Positions 7,236 through 12,528 of a stretch of DNA of 12,528 nt are shown here, piece by piece (the stretch's first letter is position 1; each line of letters opens with the position of its first letter). The position numbers and the translations under genes are program-made. The notes beneath the pieces were generated by a model. It had not been told where the DNA came from. It searched no databases and saw nothing but the letters and a program-made list of their open reading frames with translations. The stretch is from JBBAFB01 sp041655595 (lineage in GTDB: Bacteria > Bacillota > DULZ01), in the NCBI GenBank assembly GCA_041655595.1, contig JBBAFB010000059.1, positions 1 to 12,528 of the forward strand. The letters run 5' to 3'.

Positions 7236-8558
7236 TGCGGAAGCCAAGCCCGAATAAATCAATAGGCCCGTAATATCTATGGAGGTGGAAATAAAAGGGG
7301 CAGAAGCAACTGCCGGATCCACACCCACTTTTTTAAAGATCAAGGGAACTAAGGTTCCCATGGTGGCAGCAGTAGTCATATTGCCCAACAAGGCCATACC
7401 CACAACCAACCCTAAAATCCAGTTTCCGTACATTACTAAAGCGACGGTACCTACGATAAAACCGCAGATGGTGCCGATAAAAATGCCGGAAACACCTTCT
7501 CTTAATACGGCAAGCCAAGCCTCCTTACCCTGAATATCTCCAGTGGCTATTCCTCTTACGGTTAAGGTAGAAGATTGGGTTCCAACATTGCCGCCCATAC
7601 CTGTTAAAAGAGGAATAAAAAAGGCTAAAGCAACCATTTTGTTCAGCTCATCTTCCAAACTGTGTAACACAGAACCTGCCAGCATCCCGCCCAATAGCGT
7701 AATTAACAGCCATGGCAGGCGGGAGCGAATAGAGGAGGTGATTCTATGAGGGAAAGCAAGACCATAATTTATTTCCTTGGTACCTGCCAATCTATAAATA
7801 TCTTCGCTCGCCTCTTCATGGATAACATCAATGACATCATCAACGGTAACAATACCCACTAGGCAACCGTGATTATCGGTAACAGGTATGGCCAAAAGTC
7901 CGTATTTAGTAACCGCCTTTGCTACCTCCTCCTGGTCGGTTAGAATATTCACACTGATAATATTTTCTTGCATGATATCTTTAATAGCTGATTCCGGTGA
8001 GGCCACAATCAATTCTCTTAAAGAAATAACTCCAGCCAACTGATTTCTGCAATTTATTACATAAATATAATAAATTGTCTCCACATCCAAGGCTACCTCA
8101 CGCAGCACTTCCAACGCCCTACCAGCGGTTGCATCCTCCAAAATTGCTACGTACTCGGTGGTCATAATACCACCGGCGCTATCATCCGGATAGGCCAGCA
8201 GCTCTTTGACCTCTTTAGCCTCTTCCGCTTCCATTAAATCCAAAAGCTCTTCTTTAACACTTTGGGATACTTCTCCTAAAAAGTCGGCGGCATCATCAAA
8301 AGGCATTTCATCTAAAATTGCTGCCACCCGTTCAGAACCTAAAGCCTCTATTAGTGAATTAACCACCTCTGTTTTAAGATTCCTAAAAACCAAGGCGGCT
8401 GTTTCCCCGTCCAAACGCAAAAAAACCCTGGCCCGATCCAGATCGTTTAAATTTGGTAGAGCCTCCGCAATATCCGCCGGGTGTTTGTTCTGATACTCAT
8501 CCACAAAAAGCTTTAGTTCAGGCGTTATTTCTAAAAGTTGTTTTAACTGATAAGCCAA
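7215..8558 (-). CDS. mgtE: Magnesium transporter MgtE
   Basis: The 447-residue protein has the full MgtE plan. Residues 1-125 are the acidic, alpha-helical N domain, with HPADIAEALPNL at 26-37. Two CBS domains follow (about 127-190, beginning YPDDSAGGIMTTEY, and about 195-255), then a connecting helix and five membrane helices (about 282-300, 308-325, 355-377, 383-405, 424-447). The channel signatures PLLTGMGGNVGTQSSTLTVR (316-335) and STSIDITGLLIY are intact; Asp428 corresponds to the pore Asp of the Thermus protein. The family is a Mg2+-gated channel that closes when cytosolic Mg2+ fills the N/CBS sites. The start is TTG, about 8 bases after AAAGGGG; the family normally begins here. The leader has a possible upstream ORF and a pairing that could hide this ribosome binding site. 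Confidence 0.96.
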   Translation of the reverse strand: MAYQLKQLLEITPELKLFVDEYQNKHPADIAEALPNLNDLDRARVFLRLDGETAALVFRNLKTEVVNSLIEALGSERVAAILDEMPFDDAADFLGEVSQSVKEELLDLMEAEEAKEVKELLAYPDDSAGGIMTTEYVAILEDATAGRALEVLREVALDVETIYYIYVINCRNQLAGVISLRELIVASPESAIKDIMQENIISVNILTDQEEVAKAVTKYGLLAIPVTDNHGCLVGIVTVDDVIDVIHEEASEDIYRLAGTKEINYGLAFPHRITSSIRSRLPWLLITLLGGMLAGSVLHSLEDELNKMVALAFFIPLLTGMGGNVGTQSSTLTVRGIATGDIQGKEAWLAVLREGVSGIFIGTICGFIVGTVALVMYGNWILGLVVGMALLGNMTTAATMGTLVPLIFKKVGVDPAVASAPFISTSIDITGLLIYSGLASALIAYLV

Positions 8559-8565
8559 AAGCTAC

Positions 8566-8658
8566 GCCCCTTTCTACCGGGGGCAGAATAAATGAAACCG
8601 ACCCCGGGCTTTAATTTTGTTTTGTTCCAAGTATCTACTTCGCCAAGGAACGGTTTCC
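8566..8658 (-). promoter_or_regulatory. Structured mgtE leader with competing helices (candidate translational switch)
   Basis: Three pairings can be drawn in the RNA. Helix A pairs GAAACCG (8657-8651) with CGGTTTC (8600-8594), enclosing a small TTCC/GGAA hairpin. Helix B pairs CCGGGG (8607-8602) with CCCCGG (8582-8577). Helix C pairs GCCCC (8584-8580) with GGGGC (8570-8566), which includes the mgtE ribosome binding site. B and C share bases and exclude each other; A and B cross, so they either form a pseudoknot or compete. In one state the mgtE start would be blocked, in another free. The elements do not resemble the M-box Mg2+ riboswitch as I know it. All of this is by eye, without folding energies or comparison. 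Confidence 0.4.
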
Positions 8659-8660
8659 AT
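8574..8660 (-). CDS. Candidate upstream ORF (leader peptide) of mgtE
   Basis: This frame of 28 codons plus stop begins at ATG 8660, 10 bases after GGAGGTG (8677-8671), and ends with TAG at 8576-8574, immediately before the AAAGGGG of mgtE. The product would be short and basic (METVPWRSRYLEQ at the start, then ARGRFHLFCPR), with seven or so Arg/Lys residues and no hydrophobic segment. No known family is recognised. Its body covers both competing leader helices, so ribosomes translating it would change which structure forms, in the manner of attenuation or translational coupling. It may equally be a chance ORF; the good ribosome binding site and the position of its stop are the only support. 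Confidence 0.35.
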   Translation of the reverse strand: METVPWRSRYLEQNKIKARGRFHLFCPR

Positions 8661-8712
8661 ACGCTTTTTGCACCTCCAGATTAACTGTTGCTTTAAAAAA
8701 CCTTCTAACTAA

Positions 8713-8741
8713 AATTTAGCAATTTCCTACACCCTAGTCAA
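8713..8741 (-). promoter_or_regulatory. Candidate mgtE promoter
   Basis: Minus-strand TTGACT (8741-8736) overlaps the stop codon of the torD-like gene, and TAAATT (8718-8713) follows after 17 bases. The -35 matches five of six and the -10 four of six. The expected start near 8706 gives a leader of about 147 nt. No terminator is visible between the two genes, so readthrough from the kinase operon is also possible. Confidence 0.45.
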
Positions 8742-9429
8742 CTAAAGATTTTAAAACTTCCTCTAACACAAATTCATCCAATTGCAATGCTTGTTCAGTC
8801 AGTTTCGCCATTTGCGGATATAGATAATGGGTCTTGCTTTCTTGAATCTTTTCTGCGAATTCACCAATCCAGACCATCAAGTGCTCCTTAAGAAACCTTT
8901 GCTGATCAAGCAAGACCTTTTTTGTATCCTCAAGCTTATCTTCCTCAAAGCTTGTATTTGCCAACTCTGACAAATGTGCCATAAAATCCAATTCCAGGGC
9001 CAGGTGATCATCCGCTTCTCTGGGGTAGTTGGCCGGTAAAAAATTATACTCCAGGTAGGTTCTTCTGACCTGCAAGGTGCTTTCTTGAAAAAGAGTATTT
9101 TCTTTAGTAATGTAAACCGATTCCCAGGGAGGGGCAGGGAGCTTACCCGGACCTATCAATAGTTTAGTATATTCACTTTTTAATTTGTCCAGCACATCTT
9201 CTGCATCTTTTGAAATAGCTGCTTGTAGCCGTTCAAACAGCTCATAGTGAGAGGAAAAACGTTGATCATCATCCTCCAGTACCAACTGCAAGGAATCCTT
9301 GGTATGCTCGGCGGTTAAGACCTCCACTAATTCAAGATTGGGCTCATCGGCGAAAACACGGTGCAGCAATTTGTAAAGATAGTAACGATTTGACAAAATA
9401 ATGGCAATGCTGTCTTTTTGATTGCTCAC
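8734..9429 (-). CDS. TorD/DmsD-family molybdoenzyme maturation chaperone
   Basis: The 231-residue, largely helical cytoplasmic protein belongs to the TorD/DmsD/NarJ chaperones (PF02613), which bind the twin-arginine leader of a molybdopterin oxidoreductase, help insert the cofactor and hold back export until folding is done. The signature is EYTKLLIGPGKLPAPPWESVY (residues 86-106), followed by the acidic helix READDHLALELDFMAHL (137-153). The start chosen is GTG at 9429, 8 bases after AAGGTGG; an earlier GTG at 9441 lies inside that ribosome binding site. It begins 24 bases after the response regulator and so is probably in the kinase-regulator operon. Its client is likely the molybdoenzyme whose DmsC-like anchor lies upstream, although the catalytic subunit is outside the window. 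Confidence 0.9.
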   Translation of the reverse strand: MSNQKDSIAIILSNRYYLYKLLHRVFADEPNLELVEVLTAEHTKDSLQLVLEDDDQRFSSHYELFERLQAAISKDAEDVLDKLKSEYTKLLIGPGKLPAPPWESVYITKENTLFQESTLQVRRTYLEYNFLPANYPREADDHLALELDFMAHLSELANTSFEEDKLEDTKKVLLDQQRFLKEHLMVWIGEFAEKIQESKTHYLYPQMAKLTEQALQLDEFVLEEVLKSLVD

Positions 9430-9453
9430 TTTAAAAACCACCTTTTCTAATTT

Positions 9454-10137
9454 TTAATCTCCAAACTTATAACCTACACCCCACACGGTTTGTAGGTATC
9501 TTGGTTTAGAGGGTTCATCTTCAATCTTTTCACGAATCTTACGCACGAAAACGGCGATACTGGTTAGTTCCCCTATATAATCCTCCCCCCAAACATAATT
9601 TAATAGTTGTTCCTTAGTAAAAACTTCTCCGGGATGAGAGGCCATCCTGGCAAGTATTTGAAATTCCTTCGGCGTTAAGTCCACCTTTTGTCCGCTTTTT
9701 CTGACCTCATAACGGCTAAAAAGGATTTCTAAATCATCTACTTTTATACTTTCTTTTTTATCGGCACCCGCTTCAAAATCCCTCCGTCTAAGCAATGCTT
9801 CAATACGCAAGGATAACTCCAAAGAGCTAAAGGGTTTTACTAGGTAATCATCCGCACCGGCCTTGAAACCTACACTTTTATCAACTATATCCCCCTTGGC
9901 TGATAAAATTATAATAGGGATATTATGTCCGGCCTCTCTTAATTTGGTGCAAACTTCAAAACCATTGAGTCTGGGCATCATTACATCTAAAATTAACAAA
10001 TCTGGTTTTTGCTGATCAAATATTTCCAAGGCTTCTACGCCATCGGCAGCATAGCAAAAATCATAACCTTCCTCATTCATAATATGCTCCACTAAAACCT
10101 TGATATTTTCTTCATCATCTGCCAGCATAATTTTCAT
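9454..10137 (-). CDS. OmpR/PhoB-family response regulator
   Basis: The 227-residue protein has an N-terminal receiver domain (about 1-120) with acidic residues Asp7 and Asp8, the phospho-acceptor Asp51 in LLILDVMMP, Ser79 and Lys101 in YLVKPF. The C-terminal winged helix (about 130-227) has the PhoB-type sequence LTPKEFQILARMASHPGEVFT and ends VWGVGYKF. It should bind DNA as a dimer after phosphorylation by the kinase encoded just upstream. The start is ATG at 10137, preceded by GGGGGTG; this lies inside the 3' end of the kinase gene, which it overlaps by 23 bases, so the pair is translationally coupled. Longer in-frame starts up to 10176 would add residues not found in the family. Likely targets are the neighbouring molybdoenzyme genes, by inference only. 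Confidence 0.95.
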   Translation of the reverse strand: MKIMLADDEENIKVLVEHIMNEEGYDFCYAADGVEALEIFDQQKPDLLILDVMMPRLNGFEVCTKLREAGHNIPIIILSAKGDIVDKSVGFKAGADDYLVKPFSSLELSLRIEALLRRRDFEAGADKKESIKVDDLEILFSRYEVRKSGQKVDLTPKEFQILARMASHPGEVFTKEQLLNYVWGEDYIGELTSIAVFVRKIREKIEDEPSKPRYLQTVWGVGYKFGD

Positions 10138-11797
10138 CAGTATCTTCACCCCCATTGATAGGAATCCCCACAACAAATATACTGCCCTTATCTATTTCAC
10201 TTTTTACTTTGATCCAACCTCCATGAAGCTCAACCAACTCCTTAGCTACTGCAAGCCCCAAGCCGCTACCGCTGTATTTACGGTAAACAGAGGTATCGCT
10301 TTGGACAAATTTTTCAAAAATTAAGGGCTTATCTTCCTCGGAAATTCCGATTCCATTGTCCTCCACACTAATAATAACTTCATTTTGTTCGGGGTTGCAA
10401 GTAACTTTTACTTCAACTTTACCTTTTTCAGGAGTAAATTTTATAGCATTGCTCACCAAGTTTTCAACAACGCGGCGGAGGGCTTCCTGATCACCCAAAA
10501 TCAGGGGTACATTTAAATCCACATCAGTAATTAATGTAATTTGTTTTTTATCGGCCAAAGGTGTTACTACATTTTCCACTGCGTTGATCACATCTACCAA
10601 GTCTAACAATTCAAAATATAGATCCATTTTACCGGCTTCTAATTTTGCCAACTCAAGTATATTATTAATCATCCCTAAAAGAATTTTACTGTTATTTTTG
10701 ATCTCTTGGACAACCTTTTCATCCTTGCATTTCTTGCTGGTAGTTGTTTTTTCTAATAATTCCGCAAAGGCGATGATGGAGGTCAGAGGTGTTCTTAATT
10801 CATGACTCATAATAGCCAAAAAGTCCGATTTATATTGATTATCTTTTATAAGCCGAACATTAATCTCTTCCAATTCTATTCTTTGATCCTCCAAAATGCT
10901 GTTTGCTTCTGCTAAATCCCTGGTTCTCAGTTCGACCTCAGATTCCAGCCCGTAGTAAAGATCCTGCAATTCCTTGGCCATCTCCTCAAAATCAATGGCT
11001 AAATCTCGGATCTCACCCACTGCATCTATATCCTCCAAATCAATTTTTAGGTTACCTTTTTTAATCTGCTCTACAGAATTTTTAAACTTATTTAAAGGTT
11101 TAGTGACTAGTTTAGAGGTAGCGAAATATACTAATAAAACAAAAAAGAGAGTTAGCACAGAAAAAAATGATACCTGGGAAATAACATTAGCGCCTGCGTT
11201 GGCCAGGTAAATATCTATAGGCATAATTATGCTCAGGGCTCCGCCTAATTCACCAACCCTCCAACCTTCCCTGGGAAAACCAAGCACATCGGGTTCTCCT
11301 TTAGGTTCACCGTGACATTCCAAGCAACTCTCATCTATCCGCATGGGGACAACGTAACGAAAAACTTGTTTATCCCCATAAGTAGTCAGGCAAGAAAACT
11401 CCTTTAAATCACGATTTTCTTTAAAGGCATTTAAAGCCCTAGTTTCAAATTCATCAGGCCGATCAGCCTTATTCCTGGGGTTAAAATTAGTATAGTTAAT
11501 AAGATACCCGGTCTTTTTGCCAAACAATTTGCCTATACTTTTACCCACTAGGGAGCAGTGCAGCCCCTTAAAATTGTATTCCCCGTTGTCATCATAATTA
11601 ATCAAATCCTGGTTGATGGCCATAAATTCCCACACAGCATCCAGCTGCTGGGACAGCACATAGGCTTTTTCATGCATTTCCAACTCCGCCTGCTTTTTTT
11701 GGGTAGCATTGCTCCAAATAATACTAAGCAATAGAGAGGTTGCCATGATAATTAACATCAAAACCACAAATCTGGTTCTCAGTCGAATTCTTTTCAC
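10115..11797 (-). CDS. Membrane sensor histidine kinase with c-type haem sensor domain (DUF3365/Tll0287-like)
   Basis: The 560-residue protein starts with membrane helix 1 (about 10-29) and an extracytoplasmic domain (30-207) ending at helix 2 (208-227). A HAMP linker (228-280) and coiled coil (280-324) follow, then a HisKA domain with His332 in SHELRTP and a HATPase domain with the N box (Asn446, Asn450), DNGIGI at 480 and the G box GSGLGL (510-515). The sensor has YTNFNPRNKADRPDEFE and a haem-attachment motif CLECH (158-162), the pattern of Tll0287-like domains. A covalently bound haem suggests sensing of redox state, NO or oxygen outside the membrane. The start is GTG at 11797, 6 bases after GGGGAGGTG; longer starts to 11830 lie upstream of this site. 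It heads an operon with its regulator and a TorD chaperone. Confidence 0.93.
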   Translation of the reverse strand: MKRIRLRTRFVVLMLIIMATSLLLSIIWSNATQKKQAELEMHEKAYVLSQQLDAVWEFMAINQDLINYDDNGEYNFKGLHCSLVGKSIGKLFGKKTGYLINYTNFNPRNKADRPDEFETRALNAFKENRDLKEFSCLTTYGDKQVFRYVVPMRIDESCLECHGEPKGEPDVLGFPREGWRVGELGGALSIIMPIDIYLANAGANVISQVSFFSVLTLFFVLLVYFATSKLVTKPLNKFKNSVEQIKKGNLKIDLEDIDAVGEIRDLAIDFEEMAKELQDLYYGLESEVELRTRDLAEANSILEDQRIELEEINVRLIKDNQYKSDFLAIMSHELRTPLTSIIAFAELLEKTTTSKKCKDEKVVQEIKNNSKILLGMINNILELAKLEAGKMDLYFELLDLVDVINAVENVVTPLADKKQITLITDVDLNVPLILGDQEALRRVVENLVSNAIKFTPEKGKVEVKVTCNPEQNEVIISVEDNGIGISEEDKPLIFEKFVQSDTSVYRKYSGSGLGLAVAKELVELHGGWIKVKSEIDKGSIFVVGIPINGGEDTDENYAGR

Positions 11798-11850
11798 CAA
11801 AGCCACCTCCCCAAAAGACATTACAAACAAGTGATTGTACTAACTTCTAC

Positions 11851-11859
11851 ATTATAGCA
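11851..11859 (-). promoter_or_regulatory. Extended -10 promoter of the kinase-regulator-chaperone operon
   Basis: Minus-strand TGCTATAAT (11859-11851) is a perfect extended -10. No good -35 hexamer is found 16-18 bases upstream, as is usual for this promoter type. The start would be near 11844, about 47 nt before the kinase GTG, and it lies just after the terminator of the previous gene. Confidence 0.6.
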
Positions 11860-11902
11860 TAAACATCTTGCTTGTAGCCCCCAAAAATTCCTTTATTTAA
11901 AT

Positions 11903-11940
11903 GCTAAAAAGGGAGTACCTCTAGATACTCCCTTTTTAGC
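11903..11940 (-). terminator. Intrinsic terminator after the DmsC-like gene (symmetric)
   Basis: A perfect 15-bp inverted repeat, GCTAAAAAGGGAGTA / TACTCCCTTTTTAGC, encloses an 8-nt loop. A GC-containing core with flanking A and T runs lets it work on either strand. It starts 10 bases after the stop of the DmsC-like gene and separates it from the kinase operon. Confidence 0.9.
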
Positions 11941-11949
11941 CGCTGAAAA

Positions 11950-12528
11950 CTAACTAAGACCAATTCCTGTAACAACAACTGAAACGTAGAAAAGATAGCG
12001 GCCAACAATCTGCCCGACTAAAAGCAACAGGGCACCACTAGTTACTAGGGCTCCATAGGATTTAACCTTTTCTTCCCTCGCCAACCACATCATTACGCTA
12101 GCTCCTGCTAAAATAGTTATCCATTTTAAGGTATTCACGAACCCCATACTTGCGAGAATTTCCAAGCGATGCTTGAGCTACTTCCCGCAGCCACAAAATA
12201 GGGAACCACTACTGCAACTTGTATAACCACAATACTTACCGTAGCCAAGGCAACTATTTTGCCCATATTAACTGCTTCATTTAAACTGAATAATAGGAAC
12301 AAAACTGCACCAATGGAAATGGTAGCGGCATAGAACTCTACAAAAGTAGCATTACCTTGCCAAATGGGGGCGCTAGTAGTACTGTAAATTGAAGCCATTA
12401 CAAAAACATCAACCAAGCCAACTAATGCGGCAACCCAGGTAAGACCTGTTGCGGCCCCCTTGTTTTCCGGTTTAAATAATACCAACAAAGCTACTACCAC
12501 CACCAGGCCAACAAATATGGCGGTGAAC
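11950..12528 (-). pseudogene. DmsC-like membrane anchor subunit of a DMSO-reductase-type molybdoenzyme; frameshifted and 5'-partial
   Basis: Two overlapping frames together read as one protein. The first enters from the right edge and stops at 12135 (ending WKFSQVWGS). The second, one frame over, is open from 12165 to 11950 and contains GFVNTLKWITILAGA and ends YLFYVSVVVTGIGLS. The joined product resembles the C-terminal two thirds of E. coli DmsC, including a segment like YNSIDTVPTW (here IYSTTSAPIW) and the tail LLLAGELIGRGVFY (here LLLVGQIVGRYLFY). Restoring one G in the GGGG run at 12145-12142 gives QVWGFVNTLKW without a stop. The protein would have several membrane helices, anchor the catalytic subunits and take electrons from menaquinol. 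The cause may be a real mutation or a base-calling error. The catalytic and iron-sulfur subunits presumably lie beyond the right edge. Confidence 0.8.

Noticed and set aside
7333..8493. Open frames on both strands overlapping mgtE
   Set aside because: mgtE is intact and full length with all family motifs, so these are shadow frames.
8566..8706. M-box (ykoK) Mg2+ riboswitch in front of mgtE
   Set aside because: None of the conserved M-box segments I would expect could be recognised; the leader is described as an unclassified structure instead. An Rfam search would settle it.

Overview
The window is a low-to-moderate GC stretch that looks like the chromosome of an anaerobic, respiring Gram-positive bacterium (Firmicutes, probably a Peptococcaceae/Clostridia-type lineage). 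The reasons are a glycyl T-box leader in front of split glyQ/glyS genes, a yqzL-recO gene order, strong AGGAGG-type ribosome binding sites with many GTG and TTG starts, and c-type haem proteins together with a DMSO-reductase-type anchor and a TorD-type chaperone. Species cannot be fixed from sequence alone. Every supported gene is on the minus strand, so transcription runs from high to low coordinates.

Right end (about 12528 to 8734), redox regulation of a molybdoenzyme. The window opens inside a DmsC-like membrane anchor gene that is broken by a one-base frameshift and ends at a perfect 15-bp-stem terminator. A separate extended -10 promoter then drives a sensor kinase with a CxxCH haem-attachment motif in its extracytoplasmic sensor domain, an OmpR-type response regulator overlapping it by 23 bp, and a TorD/DmsD-family chaperone. 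These genes plausibly sense redox state and support expression or maturation of the molybdoenzyme whose catalytic subunits lie beyond the right edge.

Middle (8741 to 2372), housekeeping. mgtE (Mg2+ channel) has a roughly 150-nt leader containing a candidate 28-codon upstream ORF and competing GC-rich pairings, one of which would hide the mgtE ribosome binding site. A near-consensus promoter at the end of mgtE reads into yqzL, recO and a DUF4342 gene. A promoter just past DUF4342 then drives a glycine T-box riboswitch and glyQ-glyS.

Left end (2371 to 1), multihaem respiration. Two tandem consensus sigma-A-type promoters, 30 bp apart, precede an octahaem c-type cytochrome of the tetrathionate-reductase (OTR) family. 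It is translationally coupled (TAATG) to a membrane cytochrome b that runs off the left edge. The likely flow is quinol to cytochrome b to octahaem enzyme outside the membrane, reducing a sulfur or nitrogen oxyanion; the substrate is not determined by the sequence.

The strongest candidates for something undescribed are the mgtE leader (uORF plus mutually exclusive structures) and the haem-sensing two-component system linked to a TorD chaperone.
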